Below the pieces are notes generated by a model that saw only the letters and a list, made by a program, of their open reading frames with translations, made no database searches and was not told the DNA's origin. Positions 43,148 through 51,583 of a DNA stretch of 54,618 nucleotides are shown here, piece by piece. The position numbers and the translations under genes were made by a program. The stretch is from an uncultured Lachnospiraceae bacterium (GTDB taxonomy: Bacteria; Bacillota; Clostridia; Lachnospirales; Lachnospiraceae): contig CADAOF010000016.1 of NCBI GenBank assembly GCA_902789555.1, positions 1 through 54,618 on the forward strand, read 5' to 3'. How positions within the stretch are numbered: position 1 is the first letter of the stretch; each line of letters opens with the position of its first letter.

Positions 43148-45007
43148 TTATTCCGCGGAAAGGGAAACTTCGGTAGTGGTCGGGTTGAACACAACGTAGA
43201 ACTTGCCGGCGGTCTCGACTTTGAAGTTGTCGGTGCCGTTGCCCCAGCTGTTGTCCCAGTTCTGGCCCTGACGTACCTTGAATTCAGCACCGGCTTCCAG
43301 ATCGAAAGCATCGACGCTCTTGTAGGTACCGTCAGCCTGCAGTTCCATGTCGAAGTCCTTATCCCAGTTGGCTCCGGCGATCGCGCCGATCACGGTCCAG
43401 CCGGTGGAAGGGCTGTTCTTTTCCAGAGAGATGACGCCTTCTGTCAGGCCGGCGTTCACGACGACCTTGATGAAATACCAGCCGTCTTCTTCAACGACCA
43501 CGTTCGGGCCGTTGACCTTATTATCAGCGCCGAAGTTGACGTCCCAGCTCTTGCCCATGCGGACCTTGAACTCGTCACCCTTCTTCAGTTCGATGGGTTC
43601 GGTGGTGTACCAGGTGCCTTCCGGCTTCTGGGTCATTTCGAAGTCGGTGTCCCAGTTGGTGCCGGCAATCGCGCCGATCACGGTCATGGCAGTGGCTTCG
43701 TCTTCGGGCATGTCGATGATGCCGGCAAGAGCTTCCTTGTAGATATCAAGGGCATCCTGCAGACCCTTTTCATCGGTAGCATTTTCAACGTTGGTAGCGA
43801 TCGCTTTCGCGATATCCCACCAGCCTCCGCTGATCTGACCCTGAGGCGTTCCATACTTCTTCTGCGCGTCAAAGGCGGTCAGAGCAGGGGAACTGGCCTT
43901 TTCACGGGCTGCCAGATTGGCCGGACCCCAGCCAAGCTGCTCGAAAAGTTTGGTTTCGCATTCTTCGTTGGTCAGGAACTGAGCCAGTCTGTGCAGCACG
44001 GCCTGCTTCACTGCATCGGTCTGCGGCTTTACGCCCAGCAGCTTGCAGCCGGTGTAGGAACCAAGGTGATAAGACTTGCCGTCCACAGTGAAGGAAGGCA
44101 GCTCGGCAGCGCCGAGGTTGTCGCCCAGGATATCCTTGATCGTGTTGTAATCCCAGGTACCGGTCACGACGATGGCCGAAGGAGTGGCAGCCGCGAAATC
44201 GGCGCCGGAGGAGCTGTTGTTGTAGGCCTTGGAGCTGACGAAGGCCTTCAGACCCTTGGCAGCGATGAGGCCGTTTGCGGAATTCCAGTTGTCGCGGCAG
44301 GCAATGGCTTTGCCGTTGTCATCATATTCCCATTCGGAAGAGCAGCCGGTGGCAAAGAAGAAGGATGCCACATACCAACCGTTCTTAACATCGAAGGAGA
44401 AGTACTTGCCGGCCTTCTCGCAGTCTTCAAGCAGCTTTTCCATGGAGCCGAGGTCGGCTTCCGGGATGACGCTCTTGTCATAGTACATGAAGAAGCCGTT
44501 GTCGGAGGTCAGCGGGTAGGCATAGAGCTCGTCACCGCTCTTGACAGCGATGACGGAGGTTTCTTCATTGTTCTCAAGGACATTGGCAGCAGCAGCCTTG
44601 CCGAGCTTGGCCAGGGCGCCGGCTTCGATCAGACGTGCAGTCTGGTCCTGCGCAAAGAAGAACAGGTCGCCGCCGGCTTCCACGTCAGTGATCATGGAAG
44701 TGGCCGCATCACCTTCACCAACGGCTTCGACGGTCGCGTTGATCACGATGCCGTCTGTGTTGGACTTGTTGAAGCTATCGATCTGTTCTTTGGTCCACGA
44801 TACGGCGTTTTCAGGGCACCACACCTTGATGTCATAGGTGCCGGCCAGCTGGGAACCGGAACTCGTGGAGCCCTGCGGAGCCGCAGTGCTGCCCTGAGGG
44901 GCGGCGGAGCTGCCGGTCGTCGGGTCCTTCTGGCCGCCGCAGGCGCCGAGACTCAGCACCATAACGAGGGTCAGAAGCAGGGAAATCAATTTGAGTGATT
45001 TCTTCAT
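43148..45007 (-). CDS. Extracellular solute-binding protein with two tandem starch-binding-like repeats
   Basis: A 619-residue lipoprotein: lipobox (LGAC, Cys near 23), a Gly/Ser/Thr/Gln-rich linker, and a cluster 1 solute-binding fold (MalE type, about 55-430) typical for maltodextrins. The last 180 residues are unusual: two repeats of about 90 residues (starting near 440 and 532; both begin TVIGAIAG, then NWDxDF/W...GDEFKVRxGxxWD), resembling the SusE/SusF starch-binding repeats of Bacteroidetes and similar add-on domains in Firmicute amylases. The DNA of the two repeat starts is almost identical, suggesting recent duplication. AGGAGG precedes ATG 45007. Confidence 0.9.
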   Translation of the reverse strand: MKKSLKLISLLLTLVMVLSLGACGGQKDPTTGSSAAPQGSTAAPQGSTSSGSQLAGTYDIKVWCPENAVSWTKEQIDSFNKSNTDGIVINATVEAVGEGDAATSMITDVEAGGDLFFFAQDQTARLIEAGALAKLGKAAAANVLENNEETSVIAVKSGDELYAYPLTSDNGFFMYYDKSVIPEADLGSMEKLLEDCEKAGKYFSFDVKNGWYVASFFFATGCSSEWEYDDNGKAIACRDNWNSANGLIAAKGLKAFVSSKAYNNSSSGADFAAATPSAIVVTGTWDYNTIKDILGDNLGAAELPSFTVDGKSYHLGSYTGCKLLGVKPQTDAVKQAVLHRLAQFLTNEECETKLFEQLGWGPANLAAREKASSPALTAFDAQKKYGTPQGQISGGWWDIAKAIATNVENATDEKGLQDALDIYKEALAGIIDMPEDEATAMTVIGAIAGTNWDTDFEMTQKPEGTWYTTEPIELKKGDEFKVRMGKSWDVNFGADNKVNGPNVVVEEDGWYFIKVVVNAGLTEGVISLEKNSPSTGWTVIGAIAGANWDKDFDMELQADGTYKSVDAFDLEAGAEFKVRQGQNWDNSWGNGTDNFKVETAGKFYVVFNPTTTEVSLSAE

Positions 45008-45030
45008 AATTTTTCCTCCTCATAATAATC

Positions 45031-45058
45031 GCCGGGACATAAAAAAACTGATCCCGGA
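45031..45058 (-). promoter_or_regulatory. Leader inverted repeat of the maltodextrin operon
   Basis: CCGGGA and TCCCGG (on the - strand, about 45058-45033) flank 14 AT-rich bases between the promoter and the first gene. It could be an operator or a leader stem. Confidence 0.4.
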
Positions 45059-45099
45059 GATATTCACTTTTTCAGGCTTTTCGCCTATGTGATGGCTAT

Positions 45100-45128
45100 A
45101 TTTTACTTCAGTGCGGCTGTGAAATCAA
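45100..45128 (-). promoter_or_regulatory. Promoter of the maltodextrin operon
   Basis: On the - strand TTGATT (45128-45123) and TAAAAT (45105-45100), 17 bases apart, give a leader of about 90 bases. Confidence 0.7.
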
Positions 45129-45352
45129 GATTATTTTATATTTTTTTTCGAATTTGAGCTTTCCGCAGCTGTCTTTTCCGGCTTCTATGCCGTTTTTATG
45201 CTCTTTCGGCGGAAGTGCTGAAAAAAGAAACTGCATTGGTTATGATGGGAAACGGCAGGAGGGCGAAGCCCCTGCCGGACATAAATAATGCGACAGGAGA
45301 CAGACATATGGCATAACGATATTTTTGAAAAAGCGTCTCGATTTGGGGAAGG
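45129..45352. other. Intergenic stretch at the island boundary
   Basis: No gene seen. It holds AT-rich sequence upstream of the maltodextrin promoter, a stem CGGCAGG/CCTGCCG near 45252-45278, and a possible three-codon ORF (ATG at 45308). Base composition shifts to AT-rich around here, marking the start of the accessory island. Confidence 0.5.
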
Positions 45353-45381
45353 TTGATGAAACTATTTGGAAGTGGTATGCT
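45353..45381 (+). promoter_or_regulatory. Promoter of the DUF2075 gene
   Basis: TTGATG (45353-45358) and TATGCT (45376-45381) with 17-base spacer; moderate fit. ATG 45442 is the first good start behind it. Confidence 0.5.
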
Positions 45382-45441
45382 CTATAAGGGAAGATGCCAT
45401 GCTTCTTTATGTTGATGCGAGGCATGCGTTTGGGTGAAGAT

Positions 45442-47301
45442 ATGATTGTTTACAGCGCAACGAAAGCACAGTTCAATGATGACGTGAATCTGAACAAAAT
45501 TTCGGATATTATTCTTCAGAATCTACGCGAAAAGAATGTTTCCGGCGGACAACTGGCAGAATACAATTCCTGGCAGAACTCGCTGCATTTCATGCGTGCA
45601 GCAATCGATGATCCGGAGATTCCCGGGGACGTTGAGGTTGCGGTAGAATACCAGATTCCGAGAACTTCAAAGCGTGTCGATTTCATGATTGCCGGGGCGG
45701 ATAAGGACAGCCGCAGCAATGTTGTCGTGGTCGAACTGAAGCAATGGGAAAAAGCAGAAAAAGTCGATGACCTGATGCAGCACAGTGTTCGTGCTTTTAC
45801 CGGCGGCGCAAAGAGAATCGTCAATCATCCGTCTTATCAGGCGTATGCTTATGCGACATTCATAAAGAACTCTTCAGAACAGGTGCAGGACGAGAGAATA
45901 GGCATCTGGCCTTGTGCATATCTGCATAATTGCTCGCCAACTTACCGAACTCCGCTCGACGATGTGATCTACAAAACCTGGCTTGAAGAGGCACCTCTTT
46001 TTGACAAGAGCCAGACGCTTAAACTGCGGAGTTTTATCAAGCAATTTATAACCAAACGCTCTTCGTCGGGAAAGCTTCTGTACAAGATCGATAACGGACG
46101 GATCCGTCCTTCAAAAGCACTTCAGGACTACTTGGTTTCACTTATGAAAGGAAATGAAGAATTCCTTCTTCTGGATGATCAGGCAGTGGTTTTTGATATG
46201 TGCAAGAAGATCATGGACCAGTGCCTGAAGGACCTTAAGAAAAGGACGATCATTATCCAGGGCGGCCCCGGCACGGGCAAATCCGTTCTTGCCGTCAATC
46301 TGCTGAAAGAGTTTATTACCAAGGGATTAAATGCCAGTTATTGCACGAAAAACAGTGCGCCGCGAGAGGCATATCAGCGCTTGCTGGCAAAATCCGATCT
46401 TAAGGCGCAAGTCAATATCAAACAGCTCTTCAGGTCACCGTTTGGACTCAGTAATGCTGCTCCGAACTTTTTCGATTGTCTGATCATTGATGAAACGCAT
46501 CGGCTTGTGGCAAAAATGTACGGCGATTGGAACGGAGAGAATCAGGTCAAGGAATGCCTGAATTCATCATTGTTTACGGTGTTCCTTCTGGATGAAAATC
46601 AGCAGATCACAACGAAGGATATCGGTTCCGTTGCTGAGATAAAGAAGTGGGCTTCTGCTCTCGGCAGCCAGGTGATCATGAATGATGATACCGTGCTGCG
46701 GTCACAGTTCCGATGCAACGGCAGTGACCAGTACATACAATTCCTGAACAATATTTTGCAGATCGGCGAACCGGTCGATATTGACAAGGGCGAGATGCGT
46801 TTTGACATGAGGGTCTTTGATGATCCGAATGAATTTAGGGATGCTTTGCGTGAGATCAATAAGATAAACAATAAGGCAAGAATGGTTGCCGGATATTGCT
46901 ATGACTGGAATGTAAAAAACGATCGCGGAGATTATGACATCTATCTGGAAAACGGATTCAAGGCTCAGTGGAATCTTGCAACAGATAAGGTGTGGGCGAT
47001 CAATCCAAAATCGTTTGAACAGGTCGGCTGCATCCATACTGCACAGGGACTGGAATTTGATTATGTCGGTGTGATAATCGGTCAGGATCTGCGCTACGAC
47101 CCTATTGCCGGAACAATAGTGACAGACCGTTCGAAGATTTCGAAGGATGATAATTCATCCGGCATTCGTACGGCGCGAGATGACATCGCAGAACGGCTGA
47201 TAAAAAACACTTATAAAACGTTGTTGACGAGAGGCCAAAAAGGATGCTTCGTGTATTGTGAAGACAAGGCATTGGCCGAGCATATTCGCTCATTTCTTTA
47301 A
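45442..47301 (+). CDS. PD-(D/E)XK nuclease-like domain fused to DUF2075 (Schlafen-like) helicase
   Basis: Start chosen at ATG 45442 (MIVYSATKAQF). The 619-residue protein begins with a PD-(D/E)XK nuclease-like core: D80 in RVDFMI and E98-L-K100 in VVVELKQW. Residues about 250-610 are a DUF2075/SF1-type helicase: Walker A G274GPGTGKS281, Walker B LIIDETHR (D350-E351), motif III-like FLLDENQQ, and a C-terminal TAQGLEFDYVGV. Proteins of this kind are common in defence islands; a DNA- or RNA-degrading nuclease-helicase is inferred. Its neighbour at 47319 is a MazG-like NTP pyrophosphatase, a frequent partner. Confidence 0.88.
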   Translation: MIVYSATKAQFNDDVNLNKISDIILQNLREKNVSGGQLAEYNSWQNSLHFMRAAIDDPEIPGDVEVAVEYQIPRTSKRVDFMIAGADKDSRSNVVVVELKQWEKAEKVDDLMQHSVRAFTGGAKRIVNHPSYQAYAYATFIKNSSEQVQDERIGIWPCAYLHNCSPTYRTPLDDVIYKTWLEEAPLFDKSQTLKLRSFIKQFITKRSSSGKLLYKIDNGRIRPSKALQDYLVSLMKGNEEFLLLDDQAVVFDMCKKIMDQCLKDLKKRTIIIQGGPGTGKSVLAVNLLKEFITKGLNASYCTKNSAPREAYQRLLAKSDLKAQVNIKQLFRSPFGLSNAAPNFFDCLIIDETHRLVAKMYGDWNGENQVKECLNSSLFTVFLLDENQQITTKDIGSVAEIKKWASALGSQVIMNDDTVLRSQFRCNGSDQYIQFLNNILQIGEPVDIDKGEMRFDMRVFDDPNEFRDALREINKINNKARMVAGYCYDWNVKNDRGDYDIYLENGFKAQWNLATDKVWAINPKSFEQVGCIHTAQGLEFDYVGVIIGQDLRYDPIAGTIVTDRSKISKDDNSSGIRTARDDIAERLIKNTYKTLLTRGQKGCFVYCEDKALAEHIRSFL

Positions 47302-47318
47302 GAATGAGAGGAGAGAAA

Positions 47319-47642
47319 ATGAATCAGGAAACTATTGATAGAATAAGACGCTTTACCGAAGACCGGGACTGGGATCAGTTCCATTCTCCTGCGAATCTGG
47401 CCAAGTCCATTTCCATAGAAGCGAACGAATTGTTGGAGTGTTTTCAGTGGAGTGACACGAATTATGATCTGGAACATGTGAAGGAAGAACTGGCTGATGT
47501 ATTGGTATACTGCCGGGATATGCTGGATAAACTTGGCTTGGACGAAGACGAAATCGTCAATGCAAAAATGGATAAGAACGAAGCGAAATATCCGGTAGAG
47601 AAAGCTAAGGGAAAAGCGGATAAGTACGACAGTTTTTCTTAG
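47319..47642 (+). CDS. MazG-like nucleotide pyrophosphohydrolase
   Basis: A 107-residue all-alpha MazG-like (RS21-C6/dCTPase type) enzyme that would hydrolyse NTP or dNTP to monophosphate and PPi. The metal-binding pattern is SIEANELLECFQW and KEELADVLVYCRD. Start ATG 47319 has GGAGAG upstream; an earlier ATG at 47304 is less likely. It is 17 bases behind the DUF2075 helicase gene and almost certainly in the same operon. Possible roles: nucleotide depletion during infection or house cleaning. Confidence 0.88.
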   Translation: MNQETIDRIRRFTEDRDWDQFHSPANLAKSISIEANELLECFQWSDTNYDLEHVKEELADVLVYCRDMLDKLGLDEDEIVNAKMDKNEAKYPVEKAKGKADKYDSFS

Positions 47643-47747
47643 TGACAGCAATGGTAGAATAAAAAAGATTCATATAAACGAAAAACAAAAAGAACTAATC
47701 GAGAATCGTATAATTGTGTCAACTGCGAGTATTGAATAAGGTGAAGG

Positions 47748-47813
47748 ATGATAATAAAAGCGTTGGGGGTTGTTGATGGTGCGAGATTACCAGGCGAGAA
47801 AATATATTTTTGA
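47748..47813 (+). CDS. Tiny ORF (21 aa) before the C-H-D protein
   Basis: ATG 47748 with AAGGTGAAGG directly upstream encodes MIIKALGVVDGARLPGEKIY + F and ends at 47813, overlapping the start of the following gene in another frame. It may be a leader peptide or only chance. The ribosome binding site is better than that of the main gene. Confidence 0.3.
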   Translation: MIIKALGVVDGARLPGEKIYF

Positions 47814-48399
47814 ACAAACTTTTCGATACAATGATTCTCGTCTTACAAATGTACTAATTAAAGCGTTTGACATTATGTTCAACAATAAAGAACCAGATGG
47901 ATGCTTTTCTACTAGCGTTGCGCTTCACGTTATTTTGAGTTCTTTTGGGTACGCGCCAAAGATTTGTTATGGAAAGATTATAACATCGGAAAAACATCAG
48001 CATTATCATGCGTGGCTTGAACTCGATGGAAAGGTTTTGGATTTGGCGGTATATGGCAATTCTCACTTTAGTCCTTTTTGGCATGATAAACCATTAGGTC
48101 CTGTTGTGTTCGAAAACTATGTTGATACTCCGGTTTGTTACAAAAAACAGTACTTTGATAATGATTGGACTGATTGCAATATATACCAAGCTATTAAAAT
48201 GGGGTCAATTGCAGAGTACATCTCACAAGCACCTTCTGTAAACCATCCATCAAGGAATGGGATGTGGGCACTTATTTTTTCTATTTTGGATGAAACCTAC
48301 ACGAGTACAAGACGTAAAGAACTTGAGCATTACGCTTGTCAAGAATCATTCATTTTGGATAGTTCTGAAATAGATAATCAATGTAAAGGTGCCTTATGA
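47776..48399 (+). CDS. Transglutaminase-like (Cys-His-Asp) protein
   Basis: A 207-residue cytoplasmic protein with a transglutaminase-like/lasso-peptide-B2-like core: C43 in DGCFSTSVAL, H78 in HYHAWLELDG and D89 in VLDLAVYG are spaced as a catalytic triad. Lasso-type leader peptidases and papain-fold transferases share this pattern. A precursor peptide or RRE/cyclase gene was not found nearby, so the role is open. The gene is AT-rich compared with its neighbours. Start ATG 47776 has only a GGGGG-type site; TTG 47770 is an alternative. Confidence 0.6.
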   Translation: MVRDYQARKYIFEQTFRYNDSRLTNVLIKAFDIMFNNKEPDGCFSTSVALHVILSSFGYAPKICYGKIITSEKHQHYHAWLELDGKVLDLAVYGNSHFSPFWHDKPLGPVVFENYVDTPVCYKKQYFDNDWTDCNIYQAIKMGSIAEYISQAPSVNHPSRNGMWALIFSILDETYTSTRRKELEHYACQESFILDSSEIDNQCKGAL

Positions 48400-48449
48400 T
48401 TTGCTCGATAATCATTTGACCAAGTATATTCGGGATTACAATCGATTTT

Positions 48450-48484
48450 CAATTTGATCATTTATGGCGCAAATGATTAAATTG
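48450..48484. repeat. 14-bp inverted repeat, possible operator
   Basis: CAATTTGATCATTT (48450-48463) and AAATGATTAAATTG (48471-48484) match at 13 of 14 positions around a 7-base spacer; a further half-site ATGATCAAATT follows near 48492-48502. It lies just before the NERD gene and looks like a repressor site or a pairing region. Confidence 0.6.
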
Positions 48485-48533
48485 AAGCGTATGATGATCA
48501 AATTAAAAATGATGACAGGAGTGATGTTTAGAG

Positions 48534-49814
48534 ATGGATATGGAGACCATTTACGGGAATCTGACATCGGTAGACATTAAGGAACAGCAGAGACTCTGGG
48601 ATGAGAGAGGAAAAGGTTATTACGGAGAATACCTTCTCCTGACAGAACTCTATCAGCATATTAAGGGGCAGTGCAAGATTCTGATGAATCTGAACGTTCC
48701 GACCGCTGCAGGAAAGACGACCGAGATCGATTTACTCATGATCCATGAGACCGGTCTGTATGTTTTTGAGGCGAAGTATTACAAGGGAACGATTTACGGA
48801 AAGTACCAGGATGCGAAATGGACACAGTACTTCCGTACGCAGGAGAACAGCCATTTCAACAGCCCGATCAAGCAGAATGAGTACCATATCGAAGCACTGA
48901 AAAGGCTGTTCCCCGGAACACCGGTATACTCATTTATCGTGTTTACCAACAACGATACAGACATAAAAGTGACCGGTTGGGAGAACACGGGAATCGTAGT
49001 CTGCAAGCTGAATGAGATCCGGCAATATATCGACAAGATCAATATGAAAACGGATACACGTCTTTCTGTGGAGCAGATTGACGAGACGTTCAAGTCTCTC
49101 AGTATTTACGCTCCGATCAGAAAAGACGAGGTTTCTGAAGAGGTCCGCGTCATACCGCTTACGGAATACATTGAGCAAATGAAGTCCGACTATGCGACGG
49201 GGCTGGAAGCAGTACGAAAAGAGGAAAAGAAACGGTTCAGCAAGAAGGTCGTCGGAATACTCGGTGCTGCATTGATTGTCAGTGCCGTTGTAATCGGGGC
49301 CGCTTCGATAATCGTAATGGGAGCGAAAAAGAAAGCATCTGAAGCCGAAAAGGCACAGCAAAGCGCCGAACAGGCAATGGAGGAGTTTGCCAAAAAGTTC
49401 AAGCAGGTCGATCCCATGAACGGGGGAGATGTGGAACTGGAAGACAACTTCCTGGAAGTCATAGACAGCAAGTTGGAGAAATCGGAGGATTTGAAGGATA
49501 CATTTTTGTTTTCCGGCAAGCTGCAGGTGAACAGTAAAAAATATAGCCTTCGTTTGACGAAAGATACGACTATTATTGTTCAAATGAAAGACGGTACGAT
49601 TGCGGAGTATAATTTCGGTACAATTGCGGGAATATACAGTAATCATTGGGTATCTTTTGGCAGACCGGACGAATTCCCGGAGATCCAGATATTTACGGAT
49701 TCGGTTGACAATATTGATTATATCAAACTGAGCAAAGTAAGTGTATGTGATGAACGAAACCTGCATGCGGATTATATCCCCTGCATTGAATTTGAACTGT
49801 ACAACGCAGAATAA
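48534..49814 (+). CDS. NERD nuclease-related domain membrane protein
   Basis: A 426-residue protein with an N-terminal NERD domain (PD-(D/E)XK-like; D66 in TEIDLLMI, E79 and K81 in VFEAKYYKG), one membrane helix (about 238-263, VVGILGAALIVSAVVIG), a short coiled coil (about 265-290) and a C-terminal beta-rich domain without a known name. NERD proteins are frequent in defence and plasmid islands. Start ATG 48534; ATG 48540 is an alternative; AGGAG is 12 bases upstream. Confidence 0.82.
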   Translation: MDMETIYGNLTSVDIKEQQRLWDERGKGYYGEYLLLTELYQHIKGQCKILMNLNVPTAAGKTTEIDLLMIHETGLYVFEAKYYKGTIYGKYQDAKWTQYFRTQENSHFNSPIKQNEYHIEALKRLFPGTPVYSFIVFTNNDTDIKVTGWENTGIVVCKLNEIRQYIDKINMKTDTRLSVEQIDETFKSLSIYAPIRKDEVSEEVRVIPLTEYIEQMKSDYATGLEAVRKEEKKRFSKKVVGILGAALIVSAVVIGAASIIVMGAKKKASEAEKAQQSAEQAMEEFAKKFKQVDPMNGGDVELEDNFLEVIDSKLEKSEDLKDTFLFSGKLQVNSKKYSLRLTKDTTIIVQMKDGTIAEYNFGTIAGIYSNHWVSFGRPDEFPEIQIFTDSVDNIDYIKLSKVSVCDERNLHADYIPCIEFELYNAE

Positions 49815-49846
49815 TCAAAACTAAAAAACGTGAAACACTAATTACT

Positions 49847-50950
49847 ATGAACCTTCCTGCTGATTCAAAACTGAATATCTCGGGATTATCTCGCCTGTTT
49901 GACAACAAGTCGGAGTGCTACAAACTCTTCTGGTTTCAGGCGATCTTGACCTATGTCTGTAACGGACGGCGGGAGATCTGTTATGAAGACCTGATCGATG
50001 AGATGATTGCAGATGCCTGGTATATGGTCACGGAGTATCATCTGAATCTCGGTCCGAATGACACCCTGGAGAAGGCAGTTAATTACATTTCGTCTGTTGC
50101 GGGAATGCTTCCTTCGACGAAAAAACAGGATATCCTGGACTGGCTGAAATCGTGCTCGGATCAAACTGTTCTTTGGTATAAACGGATACTTAGTCTGAAT
50201 GTTCCGTACCGCCTTCAGGCTCCGCTGATGAATGGTTTCAAAGGCGACGATTGGAAATGTGGGACGAAGAATCTCGCGGAAAAGATTAATCAACAGGAAA
50301 GACTGATCTACTATTTCATTTGGGACTCCGGACTGAAAAGTCAGATTCGGATAGATGATGCCTGGGCAGCGTATCTGCGCGACAATCAAGAGATCCTCAG
50401 AGGATGGATCCAGTATAATATGATCATCTATCTGCAACGGCGCAATCCCAGTGTGCCGGGTATTTCCGACAAACTGTATCCGCCGCAGGAACGTAAGTTG
50501 GAGAAGGTCAAGAAGTACTGGAAACTGCTTACGGGTATTGAAGAGATCCATGAAATCTACGGAGCAGGTCTGTTGCTTCCGGATGATATTTCCATCGATC
50601 ATTTTGTTCCTTGGTCTTATGTCGCACATGATGAATTCTGGAATCTTCACCCCACCACGCGTTCAATAAATAGCAGTAAGAGTAATAATCTTCCGGACTG
50701 GGATCTTTATTTCCCGCGGTTTGCTGCGCTGGAATTTGAATCTTATAAGATGATCTGGACATACGACAAAGTCCACGATGAATTCGAAAAATGTGCCCGG
50801 GAACATCTGAATAATTCGGAAATCAAACAACATCTTTATCGAGAAGGTCTGTCGGCGACGGAGTTCAAAAACCAACTGGAAAGCGTCGTTTATCCGGTCT
50901 GGCAGTCAGCAAAGACCTGCGGGTTCAAGAACTGGGAATACACGTTATGA
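49847..50950 (+). CDS. HNH endonuclease domain protein
   Basis: A 367-residue protein with a long helical N-terminal region (1-240) of unknown fold and a C-terminal HNH/ENDO VII-type nuclease: IDHFVPWS (D251-H252), WNLHPT (N266) and N275/N280 in INSSKSNNLPDW. The arrangement is a typical Cys-free HNH core. Its TGA overlaps the ATG of the methyltransferase by 4 bases. Nuclease plus methyltransferase in one unit suggests a restriction-like or nucleic-acid modification pair, but the methyltransferase has no DNA-target motif. Confidence 0.85.
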   Translation: MNLPADSKLNISGLSRLFDNKSECYKLFWFQAILTYVCNGRREICYEDLIDEMIADAWYMVTEYHLNLGPNDTLEKAVNYISSVAGMLPSTKKQDILDWLKSCSDQTVLWYKRILSLNVPYRLQAPLMNGFKGDDWKCGTKNLAEKINQQERLIYYFIWDSGLKSQIRIDDAWAAYLRDNQEILRGWIQYNMIIYLQRRNPSVPGISDKLYPPQERKLEKVKKYWKLLTGIEEIHEIYGAGLLLPDDISIDHFVPWSYVAHDEFWNLHPTTRSINSSKSNNLPDWDLYFPRFAALEFESYKMIWTYDKVHDEFEKCAREHLNNSEIKQHLYREGLSATEFKNQLESVVYPVWQSAKTCGFKNWEYTL

Positions 50951-51540
50951 CGTACGATACGATTGCATATTATAACGAAAATGCTGTAGCCTTTGTTGAA
51001 GGGACGCTGGATGCAGATATGAGTTATGTTAGAGACCTGTTTCTCCGATACGTCAAGGCAGGAGGACGGATCCTGGATGCCGGCTGCGGGAGCGGCCGGG
51101 ACTCGCTGGCCTTTATGGATGCCGGATACGAGGTTGATGCTTTTGATGCTTCTGAAGAGATCTGCCGCCTTGCTTCGGAGCGGCTGGGCTTCCAGGTGGC
51201 CTGCAAACGCTTTGAGGATCTGGACGGGGAAGAAGAGTACGACGGGATTTGGTGCTGCGCTTCGCTGCTTCACGTCCAGGCAGATGATTTGCTGGATGTG
51301 ATGAACCGGCTGAGAAAGCTCCTGAAACCGGAAGGCGTGATCTATATTTCATTCAAGAAAGGCGACATTGAGAGAGTAAAAAACGGCCGGTTCTTCCATG
51401 ATATGACCGCTGAGGCGTGCGAAAAGCTGCTGTTGGATAATGGATTTGAGATACTGGAACTGTTTGAAAGCGGTGACGTCCGGACCGACAGAGCAGAAGA
51501 AAAATGGGTAAATGCAATAGGGCGAAAAGAGTTGCCATGA
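50947..51540 (+). CDS. Class I SAM-dependent methyltransferase (TehB/UbiG-like)
   Basis: A 197-residue Rossmann methyltransferase. Motif I is ILDAGCGSGRDS (about 42-53), the acidic end of strand 2 is VDAFDAS, and IWCCASLLHVQADDL is motif IV/V. The small size and missing DPPY-type motif point to a small-molecule or protein target rather than DNA. It overlaps the HNH gene by 4 bases. Confidence 0.85.
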   Translation: MTYDTIAYYNENAVAFVEGTLDADMSYVRDLFLRYVKAGGRILDAGCGSGRDSLAFMDAGYEVDAFDASEEICRLASERLGFQVACKRFEDLDGEEEYDGIWCCASLLHVQADDLLDVMNRLRKLLKPEGVIYISFKKGDIERVKNGRFFHDMTAEACEKLLLDNGFEILELFESGDVRTDRAEEKWVNAIGRKELP

Positions 51541-51583
51541 GGAATAGTGTGGATTTAGATTAATGTGAGAAAGGACAATCGTT

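Noticed and set aside
45252-45280. Rho-independent terminator
   Set aside because: The CGGCAGG/CCTGCCG stem has no T tract on either side.
47776-48399. Complete lasso peptide cluster
   Set aside because: Only a B2-like Cys-His-Asp protein is seen; no asparagine-synthetase-like cyclase, RRE or typical precursor is near.
49847-51540. Classical type II restriction-modification system
   Set aside because: The methyltransferase lacks the DPPY/NPPF or PCQ motifs of DNA methylases.
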